Below are positions 15,849 to 23,158 of a stretch of 25,731 nucleotides of DNA, in pieces. How positions within the stretch are numbered: the stretch's first letter is position 1; every line of letters starts with the position of its first letter. Location of the stretch: positions 1-25,731 of the forward strand of contig JAISBR010000027.1 of assembly GCA_031266095.1 (NCBI GenBank), read 5' to 3'. A program made the position numbers and the translations under genes. This stretch comes from Treponema sp. GTDB lineage: Bacteria; Spirochaetota; Spirochaetia; Treponematales; Breznakiellaceae. The notes under the pieces were generated by a model. It ran no database searches. It saw only the letters and a list, made by a program, of their open reading frames with translations, and was not told the origin of the DNA.

Positions 15849-16902
15849 GCTGTAAACTCCATCCTAAATCCTGCAACGGAAAGTGTGAGGTTGTATGCAG
15901 CAGGGCAAATTTATCGTAAATCCGGTTAAAGGCATCCACGATCCGGGGATCAAATTCCGTACCCCGGCCATTGCAGATGACCTGACACGCGGCCTCGTGG
16001 CTGAGACACTTGCGATAAACCCGATCTGTTACACAGGCATCGTACACGTTAGCCACCGACATGATCCGGCAGCAGAGGGGAATTTCGTCCCCCCTAAGCC
16101 CCCGCGGATAGCCGGCGCCGTCGTAATGTTCATGGTGCCCCTCAGCAATCATCATCGCCATTTTCAGATAAGATTGATCGGGGGTACGGCTATAGATAAG
16201 CCCCATCATCCTGCCGCCGATAAGAGTATGCTTTTGGACCTCTTTGTATTCTTCTTCGGTCAGAGGACTCCTCTTGAGAAGCAGTATATCGCTCACCCCA
16301 ATTTTCCCGATATCGTGGAAAGGGGCGGCCCGCTTAATCAGGTCGATATCCGCCGCTTTGAGTTCATCCCTGAAGATTCCCCCTTTAACCAGTTCCTCCG
16401 TCAGAATTCCGGCGTAGCCGCCGGTACGCATTACATGACCGGCGATGTTATAATCCTTACATTCCACCAGTTCCGCGAAAGCTATGCCGATACTGTCCTC
16501 CAGTTCTTCTACCATGCGTTCCAGATGGAGCTGATAGGCAGAAAACTCAAGGTGCAGATCGAGCCGGTGCCGCAGAATATCGGTATTGGCGGGCTTGGTG
16601 ATAAAATCCATAGCCCCGGACTCAAGGCATTTGACTTCCGTAGCGGCGTCGTTGTTACTGGTAAGGAAAATCACCGGGATATAGCTCAGTTTGGGGTCGT
16701 TTTTTAAGCGGCCGATAGTCTCAAAACCGTCCATACCGGGCATCTCCACATCCAGAAGAACGAGATCCGGTTTTTCATCCGCGCAAATTTGCAGCGCCAG
16801 CTCGCCGGTTTTTGCCAGCGATACCTCATAGGTCTCACCAAGCTGGGCACTGAGCTGTTTGAGCGTTACCAGATTATCATCGACAATCAGAATCGATTTC
16901 AT
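15826..16902 (-). CDS. Response regulator with HD-GYP domain, tandem paralogue
   Basis: A 358-residue receiver-HD-GYP protein with the same architecture as its downstream neighbour: D51 in LVLLDVEMPGMDG, Lys in ITKPANT, then AGHVMRTG, PFHDIGKIGVSD (H196, D197), KHTLIGG and GHHEHYDGAGYP (GYP 264-266). All HD-GYP residues needed for c-di-GMP hydrolysis appear present. ATG 16902 follows AGGGGAA and overlaps the stop of the hybrid kinase by four bases (ATGA), so the kinase and this regulator are translationally coupled, which favours them as cognate partners. The C-terminus beyond the domain (about 330-358) differs from the paralogue and is read across the start of that gene. Confidence 0.92.
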   Translation of the reverse strand: MKSILIVDDNLVTLKQLSAQLGETYEVSLAKTGELALQICADEKPDLVLLDVEMPGMDGFETIGRLKNDPKLSYIPVIFLTSNNDAATEVKCLESGAMDFITKPANTDILRHRLDLHLEFSAYQLHLERMVEELEDSIGIAFAELVECKDYNIAGHVMRTGGYAGILTEELVKGGIFRDELKAADIDLIKRAAPFHDIGKIGVSDILLLKRSPLTEEEYKEVQKHTLIGGRMMGLIYSRTPDQSYLKMAMMIAEGHHEHYDGAGYPRGLRGDEIPLCCRIMSVANVYDACVTDRVYRKCLSHEAACQVICNGRGTEFDPRIVDAFNRIYDKFALLHTTSHFPLQDLGWSLQHETNLGS

Positions 16903-19667
16903 ATATTCCCCTGGTCTGTTTCTTCCAGCCGGCTCCGAATCGCGTCATATTCCAGATTATCCAACTGTTCCCGCAGCCATATCACCAGTTCACCGCCGGT
17001 TTCATATTCAAAGGATTCAAGCTCGGCGAATATCTCTTCCATAGCCGAAGATTTATAACGCCGTACCGCATCCAGCAATTTTTCCAGCAGCTCTTTGTCC
17101 GGCGCCTTTGCCTTTCGTTTGACCCCTTTGCCGGCGGCGACCTTTTTCAGTAATTCCTCTATATCCAGCAGCAACAATTCTACTTTTTCAATAAAGGAAG
17201 TATTTGCCTTCAATACCCGTTCAAGGTCTCCGGCCCTTGCGGCGGTTTCCAATTCCTCCGCCTTCTTACCGATAGAATCCGCGCAGATGCCGTAACTGGA
17301 ACCCTTAAGCCCATGGACCAGTATAGTATACTCCGAAAGCTTTAGTCCTGTCCCCTCGGGTCTGGGAGAAAGGCTCCGTAATTTTTCCAGCAGCGGCGGG
17401 GTATGTACATGGTAGGATCTGAGTACATCCAGATACGCCGTCTCACTATTGTACCGTTCAACACCGCAGACTAAATCAATACCGTCCAGCAGGACGCCGT
17501 CCAATACGCTGGGGACACGCTGAGCGTCTTCATCGGACTGGGCGGCCTTTTTCATTTCCGCCTGCAAGAGGGTCTCTTTATTCTGTTTGTTCCTGACCCA
17601 GGTATTCAGAGCTACGTCCAACTGTATTATATCAATCGGCTTGGATATATAGGCGTTAAAGCCCCTGGACAGGAACATTTCCTCGTTTCCCGCAAGGGCG
17701 TTGGCCGTCAGGGCCACAATAGGAACCGTCCGGGCGTAATCGCTGTCTATCTCGTTGCGGATGATCCTCACCGCTTCCACGCCGTCCATCTCCGGCATCA
17801 TGTGATCCATGAGCACCAAATCGTAGCGGGGATGGGCGAGATCGGTTCCAGCGGCGCGGATCTTTTTTATCGCTTCCCTGCCGCTGGAGGCGCTGTCAAT
17901 GGAAAGCCCGTATGGCAACATAAGCCCTTTGGCCACATCCAGGTTGGTTTCCACATCGTCCACCACCAGCACCCTGCCGTAGGGCATGTAGGTCCGCATC
18001 AGATTGAGGTTCCGGGCGCGGCGGGTTTCCACAAACCGGAAAAGCTGCAAATTCTTTGCCGTCACTTCTCCAATGGGAGCTTCGTTCACAATCCGCTGGG
18101 GTATCTGCACCGTAAAGACGCTTCCTTTACCGTAGAAACTCTCTACGCCGATGGTCCCGCCCATTTGTTTAATCAGGTTTTGGGTAATGGAAAGCCCCAG
18201 CCCGGTTCCCTCAATATTGCGGTTTGCCCTGGCGTCGAGTTGGCTGTACTCCGAAAAGAGCCGGGGGATATCCTTATCCCTGATACCCCGCCCGGTATCA
18301 CTCACCACAAAAGTTATCCATGCGTCATCTCCCCGGCGTTCCCAGGTAATTTTTAATATCACGATCCCTTCTTCGGTGTACTTGAAGGCATTGGAGAGAA
18401 GGTTGTTAAGCACCTGCTTGACCCGCATTTCGTCGCCGAAGAGCTTTATCGGGATGGTGTGGTCGATTTCCAGTTTGAAGACAATGTTTTTTGATCCAAT
18501 CCGCACGGTATTGAGGTGGATAGTATCGTTTACCATACTCGGCGTATCATAATCCACCGGAACCAGTTCAAAGCTCCCCGCCTCAATTTTGGAGATGTCC
18601 AGGATATCGTTAATTATGGTCAATAAATTGCCGCCGGAGTTGTGAATTTTTTCCAGATTGAGGCGGGTATCCATAGGGAGTTTTTTTTGCAGTTCAATTT
18701 CCGAGAGGCCGATAACGGCGTTCAGCGGGGTGCGGATCTCGTGACTCATGGTGGCGAGGAACGCGCTCTTGGAATGGGAGGCGGCCTCAGCCTCGTACTT
18801 TGCCTGCATTACCGAGGTAATATCAACCAGATCGAGGAGCTGTCCCTTGGTCTCGCCGGAGACGGAACCGGCAATTACATCAAAATAATGTTTTTCCCCT
18901 TCCAGCATAATTTCCCAGATACCCTCATAGTCTTTGCCTTCTTCCAGAATATCATAAATCTCCTCTCTGAGAACCGCGCCCGAAAAAAGATCATAGACCG
19001 GCCGGCCTGTACACCTGTTGGGAGCCGCCAAATGGGCCATCCGCTCAAAAGATTTACTGAAAAAAACTACCTGGTTCAGAGAATCTAACAGGACAACTAT
19101 ATTGGGGGTTGTGGAAAGCAGGGCTGAAAAGGAATTGTGAGCTTTGTCCGCGGCGTCGTTTTTATACTCGGCAAACCTCGTCAGCATACAGACAAACACG
19201 GAGCCAAACAGGTTAATAAACCACTCCAGCATAACATCGTTCATGAGGAGCGTCCGGGTGGGATGCATCAGGGGAATTTTTAAAAGCAGCAGGATAACGG
19301 AGATGATATTGATAATGATAATATGATTCCGTAAAGTCCGATAATTGAAATACAGGGCACCCACACAGCAAATACCCATGCAGATAGGAAAAAAATATAA
19401 AAAACTGCCCATGAAGAAGGACGCCGACACAAATATCAGAAACAGGGACATGGGGATGAAAATACTTTCATCCAGAAAACGCCTTCGATTGTAGATCAGG
19501 GCAACTATTACCATAGCCAGGATATTCGCGATTTGGGCAATAATCAAGATCCGCAGATTCTTCTCTGCGGCGGCCTCAAAGAAACGGATAACGATTAATC
19601 CGGCAATTGAGAATTCGGCCAGGATAAAGGCCATATGCTCGGATTTGGCATCGCCGGTTTTAGCCAT
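16899..19667 (-). CDS. Membrane hybrid histidine kinase: TM-PAS-HisKA-HATPase-REC-Hpt
   Basis: A 922-residue kinase. Residues of about 12-165 contain five or six hydrophobic segments forming a membrane sensor of no type I can name. A PAS-like region (about 178-285) follows, then HisKA (H309 in TMSHEIRTP), HATPase (LLSNAFKYT, SDTGRGI, GTGLGLS), one receiver (564-690, D621 in VLMDHMMPEMDG, Lys in SKPID) and Hpt (H785 in LVHGLKGSSYG). The C-terminal module GGELVIWLREQLDNLEYDA is nearly the same as in the kinase at 9734-12505, but the degenerate receiver of that protein is missing. ATG 19667 is preferred over TTG 19673; both overlap the end of the lipid-kinase-like gene. It shares a 4-nt overlap with the HD-GYP gene downstream. 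Confidence 0.9.
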   Translation of the reverse strand: MAKTGDAKSEHMAFILAEFSIAGLIVIRFFEAAAEKNLRILIIAQIANILAMVIVALIYNRRRFLDESIFIPMSLFLIFVSASFFMGSFLYFFPICMGICCVGALYFNYRTLRNHIIIINIISVILLLLKIPLMHPTRTLLMNDVMLEWFINLFGSVFVCMLTRFAEYKNDAADKAHNSFSALLSTTPNIVVLLDSLNQVVFFSKSFERMAHLAAPNRCTGRPVYDLFSGAVLREEIYDILEEGKDYEGIWEIMLEGEKHYFDVIAGSVSGETKGQLLDLVDITSVMQAKYEAEAASHSKSAFLATMSHEIRTPLNAVIGLSEIELQKKLPMDTRLNLEKIHNSGGNLLTIINDILDISKIEAGSFELVPVDYDTPSMVNDTIHLNTVRIGSKNIVFKLEIDHTIPIKLFGDEMRVKQVLNNLLSNAFKYTEEGIVILKITWERRGDDAWITFVVSDTGRGIRDKDIPRLFSEYSQLDARANRNIEGTGLGLSITQNLIKQMGGTIGVESFYGKGSVFTVQIPQRIVNEAPIGEVTAKNLQLFRFVETRRARNLNLMRTYMPYGRVLVVDDVETNLDVAKGLMLPYGLSIDSASSGREAIKKIRAAGTDLAHPRYDLVLMDHMMPEMDGVEAVRIIRNEIDSDYARTVPIVALTANALAGNEEMFLSRGFNAYISKPIDIIQLDVALNTWVRNKQNKETLLQAEMKKAAQSDEDAQRVPSVLDGVLLDGIDLVCGVERYNSETAYLDVLRSYHVHTPPLLEKLRSLSPRPEGTGLKLSEYTILVHGLKGSSYGICADSIGKKAEELETAARAGDLERVLKANTSFIEKVELLLLDIEELLKKVAAGKGVKRKAKAPDKELLEKLLDAVRRYKSSAMEEIFAELESFEYETGGELVIWLREQLDNLEYDAIRSRLEETDQGNI

Positions 19668-20655
19668 CCGCAAGGGCCCCCTTGTATCCCTGTCCGGAAG
19701 CGTCCACGAACTGTAACGCAGCCGGCATCAGTTCCGCCGTGAAATTACCGTCATAAAACGCCGTACCGTCATAATTGACCAGCGCAGGCTCCCTGGAACT
19801 GACATATATCTTCCGTCCCCGTTTCATGATAAAATCCCCGGGGATTTTATCATGGCCGCCCAAAATATAAAATGGAATCATGCTTATGGCGCGCATCGGG
19901 CTGCCACTACGGGCAAGAATAATGTCCATCATACCGTCATTGGGCATAGCCGAGGCCGCCGGGTGCTTGTTGCCGCCATAATAAGAAGCGTTGGCTATCA
20001 AAATACTGCGGTAGCGGCCGCTTAGATCCTCCCCGTCAATATCAATCTCATAATACTGTCCAAGTACTTTTTTGTTAAAGCAGGCGGGGATAAAGCCCGC
20101 GTAATAGATCGCGTTATACAGCCTGCGGCACATCCATTGGGCCGACTTATCGCCCTTTTGCATATCCTTCCGAAGCTGCCCGGCATTGAGAATAGCCAGA
20201 GATTCAAGCCCAATGGTACAGAAATTGAGAACGTAACTACTCCCGAAGCGTATGACATCCATGGGGATTGCCGGGGAGGTACACTGCAGGAATATATTCC
20301 GAAACAAGGGTATATTTTCCTTACCAAAACCCCACACAAAGTTATTGGTATGCCCATAGGGAAGAGCCGCAAGTTCCGCGTTTGGAAGTCCCATTATACC
20401 GTTCAGACAATCGAACAGAATTCCGTCGCCGCCAATCGCGTACACCCTGAGGGTGGTCCCAGCCGGAAATTCCCTGGCAAATCTGCTGATAAAACCCGCC
20501 GCGTCTCTGGGGAATCGGGAGAAGTACACCGTACAGTTCTTGGCGTCCTCGGTTTCAAAAAAATCGTGTACATGGGAGAGTACGGCGTCTTGTTTCCATT
20601 TATGCCAGAAGGATTTTGGGTTCAGAACAAAAAGATGCTTCACGTTAGTATTCAT
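19660..20655 (-). CDS. Diacylglycerol-kinase-like protein (LCB5/YegS family)
   Basis: A 331-residue protein with the DAGK catalytic fold. The nucleotide-binding motif IGGDGILFDCLNGIM (GGDG 75-78) and LPYGHTNNF, the counterpart of the family's 'PxGTxNDF' with His and Asn substitutions, are present; NFCTIGLES, the RYRSILIANASYYGGN strand and MPNDGMMDIILA match the C-terminal half, where the PNDGxxD motif is conserved. Members phosphorylate lipids such as diacylglycerol or sphingoid bases at the membrane face; the substrate here is unknown. It opens the eight-gene signalling operon and overlaps the membrane kinase by eight bases, an unusual partner. ATG 20655 follows GAGGT closely (20660-20664). 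Confidence 0.82.
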   Translation of the reverse strand: MNTNVKHLFVLNPKSFWHKWKQDAVLSHVHDFFETEDAKNCTVYFSRFPRDAAGFISRFAREFPAGTTLRVYAIGGDGILFDCLNGIMGLPNAELAALPYGHTNNFVWGFGKENIPLFRNIFLQCTSPAIPMDVIRFGSSYVLNFCTIGLESLAILNAGQLRKDMQKGDKSAQWMCRRLYNAIYYAGFIPACFNKKVLGQYYEIDIDGEDLSGRYRSILIANASYYGGNKHPAASAMPNDGMMDIILARSGSPMRAISMIPFYILGGHDKIPGDFIMKRGRKIYVSSREPALVNYDGTAFYDGNFTAELMPAALQFVDASGQGYKGALADG

Positions 20656-20664
20656 GTAGACCTC

Positions 20665-20688
20665 AAAAAAAGTTCCCGCTGACGGAAC
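20665..20688 (-). terminator. Terminator-like hairpin abutting the operon's ribosome site
   Basis: On the minus strand a 5-bp stem GTTCC/GGAAC with a 7-nt loop is followed at once by seven T and then the GAGGT site of the lipid-kinase-like gene. It could end the thioesterase transcript from upstream or act as an attenuator for the signalling operon. The stem is short. Confidence 0.35.
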
Positions 20689-20767
20689 CCGGCAAGAGCA
20701 TTTCCATATCTGTCAGGGACAGCTTCATAATTCGCACCATCAGGGGCCATAACATGACGCAGAAACA

Positions 20768-20800
20768 GACGGTGAGAATATGCTAAAATCATGCACCGTC
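20768..20800. promoter_or_regulatory. Inverted repeat upstream of the signalling operon
   Basis: GACGGTG (20768-20774) and CACCGTC (20794-20800) form perfect 7-bp arms 19 nt apart, about 110-145 nt before the operon's first gene and next to a very AT-rich stretch (20800-20850) that could hold the promoter. An operator is one reading; an mRNA leader hairpin is another. No clear -35/-10 pair could be fixed. Confidence 0.35.
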
Positions 20801-20900
20801 ATTTTATTCATACTTTAAAATAATACTATAACCAGTAAAATAATTCAATCGTACAAGCGGCAGAAACACAAGCCCGGACATCACCTGATCCGTCGTGCGG

Positions 20901-21299
20901 TCAGCCTTCGGGGTACAGCCCCGGCAGATCCCATTCTTTGGGGAGCTTAGCCGGTATACCCCGTGAATCCACAAAAGCCCAGGTAACCTTGGCTTTAACC
21001 AGCAGATTATCGTCCCGCCATATTTCCTGGGCCAGCACCCCGCTGACCGCTCCCTTCTTAAGCGGCCAGGTCTTAATTATCAGCTTATCATCGACCAGCG
21101 CCGGTTTTTTGTAGTCAATTTCAATCCGGGCTACATAGACCCCATAGCCTGACTCAATCGCCCCGGGATAATCAAAATCAACATCCTTGAGGAATTCATA
21201 CCGGGCGAATTCCAGATAGTTGAGGTAGTTGGCGTTATTTACATGCTCATAGCTGTCACATTCATAGGTTCTAACCTGCAATGAACATTCGCTTATCAA
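20901..21299 (-). CDS. Hotdog-fold acyl-CoA thioesterase (YbgC/4HBT type)
   Basis: A 132-residue hotdog protein. The family signature is ECDSYEHVNNANYLNYLEFARYE (shown here in part as DSYEHVNN and YLEFARYEFL): the Asp at the usual catalytic position, His-Val-Asn-Asn, and the Glu/Arg helix. The strands YVARIEIDYKKPA, LIIKTWPL, AQEIWR and VKAKVTWAFVD follow in the normal order. Such enzymes hydrolyse acyl-CoA thioesters; the exact substrate is not predictable. The start is TTG 21299 behind a strong AAAGGAGG; the first residues (ISECSLQVRTYE) fit a normal N-terminus. It is divergent from the NUDIX gene across a 97-nt gap that carries both promoters, and about 245 nt upstream of the signalling operon on the same strand. 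Confidence 0.87.
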   Translation of the reverse strand: MISECSLQVRTYECDSYEHVNNANYLNYLEFARYEFLKDVDFDYPGAIESGYGVYVARIEIDYKKPALVDDKLIIKTWPLKKGAVSGVLAQEIWRDDNLLVKAKVTWAFVDSRGIPAKLPKEWDLPGLYPEG

Positions 21300-21342
21300 T
21301 GGGGCCTCCTTTCTCGTTCAGCCGCTTGAGTTTTATAACTGT

Positions 21343-21348
21343 ATCATA
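21343..21348 (-). promoter_or_regulatory. Candidate promoter of the thioesterase gene
   Basis: On the minus strand TATGAT is preceded at 17 nt by TTTTAA, with the small palindrome CCTG-AAAA-CAGG in the spacer. The -35 match is weak. The position gives a leader of about 40 nt containing the AAAGGAGG site. Confidence 0.35.
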
Positions 21349-21382
21349 CCTGTTTTCAGGACTTATTAAAACCCTGTTTACA

Positions 21383-21391
21383 TGGTATAAT
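21383..21391 (+). promoter_or_regulatory. Extended -10 promoter of the NUDIX gene (leaderless)
   Basis: TGG-TATAAT, a perfect -10 hexamer with the TGn extension, ends five bases before the ATG at 21397. Transcription would begin at or next to the A of the start codon. There is no ribosome site between, which agrees with a leaderless message. No good -35 is needed with an extended -10, and none is seen. Confidence 0.65.
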
Positions 21392-21396
21392 CAACC

Positions 21397-21954
21397 ATGT
21401 TTCAGTTTTGCCCGTCATGCGGATCGAGAAGAATCAGTTTTGAAAGAGGCAGGGTGTTCCGCTGCCCTGATTGCGGCTTAGTCTACTACCAAAACACCGC
21501 CGCCGCCACCGGCTGCGTAATCAGCGCGCCTGTTCCCGACGGCGGTGAACGGCTTATGTTCCTCGTCCGGGGGAAGGATCCCGCGAAGGGTAAATTGGAC
21601 CTGCCGGGCGGCTTTGTGGACCCCGGCGAAGGCGTTTTTGAGGGCCTCTGCCGGGAACTTCGGGAAGAAATCGGCTGGACCCCGCCTGTTCCCCCCGGCG
21701 CCTCCCTGTCCCGGGTATTCACCCTCTTCGCGTCATTTCCCAACATTTATCCCTACAAGAACATCGTCTACAATACCTGCGACTTGTTTTTCACCCTCTC
21801 CGCGCCGGGTCTCCGCGAACAGGATCTGCGCCTGGAGGCGGCGGAAATAGCGGGAGTCCGCTTTGTAAAACCCGATGAGATTGACTTTGATGAGCTGGCC
21901 TTTGATTCCACCCGCCGGGCGTTGCGGGCGTATCTTGCCAAAACATCCCCTTGA
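21397..21954 (+). CDS. NUDIX hydrolase with N-terminal zinc ribbon
   Basis: A 185-residue enzyme. A zinc ribbon is formed by C5/C8 (CPSC) and C23/C26 (CPDC). The NUDIX box spans 72-94: GFVDPGEGVFEGLC then RELREEIGW, with every Glu of the metal-binding REUxEExGU signature. NUDIX enzymes cleave nucleoside diphosphates linked to another group; the ribbon plus NUDIX order recalls NudC-type NADH/NAD-cap pyrophosphatases, but the SQPWPFPxS motif of NudC is not present, so the substrate is open. Cytoplasmic. The ATG is fixed by the first Cys pair and by the promoter immediately upstream. Confidence 0.92.
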   Translation: MFQFCPSCGSRRISFERGRVFRCPDCGLVYYQNTAAATGCVISAPVPDGGERLMFLVRGKDPAKGKLDLPGGFVDPGEGVFEGLCRELREEIGWTPPVPPGASLSRVFTLFASFPNIYPYKNIVYNTCDLFFTLSAPGLREQDLRLEAAEIAGVRFVKPDEIDFDELAFDSTRRALRAYLAKTSP

Positions 21955-22235
21955 TTCGTTGCGAAGGGTCCTTACCACTGTCAACCAGTTAAGGGACAGA
22001 CACCAGGGCATCGGCGTTTACTTTTTTAGTATCACATCGGACCAAAGGTTCGCAGTCGAAATTGCGAATGTACGCCCTTGCCTTGTATTTTCTTTCAAAT
22101 GATATTAGTATTTTAGTACTATAGATGATATAATTAACTATATGATACGGATAAACGCCGCCCGGCGCGGCCGCACACAGGCTTTTTCTCAACGCTTCCT
22201 CCCCGGCATAAGCCGTCCGCGCGCCAATATGCTCA

Positions 22236-22253
22236 CCCCCCCCCCCCCCCCCC
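22236..22253. repeat. Homopolymer of 18 C at the -35 position
   Basis: Eighteen uninterrupted C residues end 16 nt before TATAAT (22270). Homopolymers of this length change length readily by slippage. The place matches known phase-variable promoters in which a poly-C or poly-G run overlaps the -35 or the spacer. The exact length in the cell population is uncertain because sequencing is unreliable in such runs. Confidence 0.9.
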
Positions 22254-22269
22254 ATACACGTATTTCAGA

Positions 22270-22275
22270 TATAAT
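22270..22275 (+). promoter_or_regulatory. -10 box downstream of the poly-C tract
   Basis: Perfect TATAAT, with no usual -35 sequence: the -35 location (about 22247-22252) is inside the C run. Predicted start near 22282, giving a leader of about 110 nt to the HU-like/DUF4469 gene. Confidence 0.6.
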
Positions 22276-22310
22276 ATAGCTTCCCTCTTACCGTTTACTT
22301 CCTCATTGTA

Positions 22311-22372
22311 CGTGCCCGAAGGGCACGACTATTCCGCGTGCACAACGCGCCGCGTTGCGGCGTTGATTTTTT
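22311..22372 (+). promoter_or_regulatory. Two leader hairpins, the second terminator-like
   Basis: First, a perfect 7-bp stem CGTGCCC-GAA-GGGCACG (22311-22327). Second, a GC-rich stem around GCCGC-GTT-GCGGC with AACGC/GCGTT outer arms and one bulge (22344-22364), followed two bases later by six T (22367-22372). Both lie between the -10 box and the AAGGAGG site at 22381. The second could stop transcription within the leader (attenuation) or merely be a terminator of upstream transcripts. Confidence 0.5.
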
Positions 22373-22393
22373 CTCTTTATAAGGAGGCCCATC

Positions 22394-23158
22394 ATGGCCA
22401 TTGATTTCATCTTAAAGGACGTTATGCATCAGACCGTCGTCAAATTTGTGCCGGCGTATTTACCCGAGGCGGAAAAACCGTATAACCTCAAGGCCGTGCT
22501 CCAGCCGGAAATAAACATCCACGAGCTGGCCAGCAAGGCGGAGGTCTACAACATCGAGACCGAGCCCAAGGTCATCGAGGAAGGCTTCCTCGCCGCCTGC
22601 GAGCTGAGTTATTACCTCGCCGCCGACGGCTACCGGATCAAAACCCCGCTCTTCAACCTCCGCGCCCGGATGCCCGGCGAGTACGACGGCTCGGAAACGG
22701 CCCTGGCCGAGGGAAAACACCCGGAGGTACGGATGCAGCCGACTTCCCGCCTGCGGGAGTACATCCGGGACAAGGTCAAAGTGAGCTTCGACGGCATCGA
22801 CAACGCCGACGGCCTTATCGCCGAGGCCGTGGACGGGAAGACCGGGCACAGTGACGACGTGGCGACCATCGGGAATTTCCTCACGATCCACGGCTACGGC
22901 CTTAAAATCGAGAGCGACAAGGACCACGAGCTGCAAATGGGGCTTTTTTTCCAGGGACCGTCCGGCACGATACCGGTTAAGACGGAACTGGTGGCGATAA
23001 ACGAGCCCCGCACCCTCAAAGTGATTGTCCCGACCCTGACCGCCGGCACGGAGTATACCCTCCGCCTTTTCACCATGAGCTCGGTCCACAGTCAGGGCCA
23101 CATGCTGAAAACGGTCCGGGACATGAAGTCGGAGTTCAAACTGACCGCCCAGGCTTAG
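22394..23158 (+). CDS. HU-like DNA-binding/DUF4469 protein
   Basis: A 254-residue protein with no signal peptide. The N-terminal half (about 20-120, with IHELASKAEVYNIETEPKVI, AACELSYYLAADGYRI and FNLRARMPGEY) resembles the HU-like fold found in Bacteroides and Treponema proteins of this kind. The C-terminal half (about 150-250, FLTIHGYGLKI, GLFFQGPSG, VAINEPRTLKVIVPTL, EYTLRLFTMSS) fits the DUF4469 beta domain. This two-domain form is known but its role is not; DNA binding is inferred from the fold. ATG 22394 follows a strong AAGGAGG. The stop (TAG 23156-23158) lies within the first unit of a tandem hairpin repeat. Codons are more GC-rich at third positions than in the kinase genes. Its promoter carries the C18 tract, so expression may switch on and off. 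Confidence 0.75.
   Translation: MAIDFILKDVMHQTVVKFVPAYLPEAEKPYNLKAVLQPEINIHELASKAEVYNIETEPKVIEEGFLAACELSYYLAADGYRIKTPLFNLRARMPGEYDGSETALAEGKHPEVRMQPTSRLREYIRDKVKVSFDGIDNADGLIAEAVDGKTGHSDDVATIGNFLTIHGYGLKIESDKDHELQMGLFFQGPSGTIPVKTELVAINEPRTLKVIVPTLTAGTEYTLRLFTMSSVHSQGHMLKTVRDMKSEFKLTAQA

Larger units (their letters stand above)
21955..22393. other. 439-nt intergenic region with poly-C tract, promoter and leader hairpins
   Basis: No convincing gene. Near 21990-22005 is AAGGGACAGACACCA, a word like those seen next to REP/transposase sequences in other genomes (from memory). An AT-rich patch (22100-22150) includes a TATAAT at about 22127. Then follow GC-rich sequence, the C18 tract (22236-22253), the promoter hexamer (22270-22275) and two leader hairpins before the AAGGAGG site (22381-22387). 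A minus-strand open frame across the tract (poly-Gly) is not credible. Confidence 0.6.

Noticed and set aside
21989..22255. Minus-strand frame with a poly-Gly start over the C18 tract
   Set aside because: The Gly run is only the homopolymer read backwards; the rest has no recognisable domain and no ribosome site.
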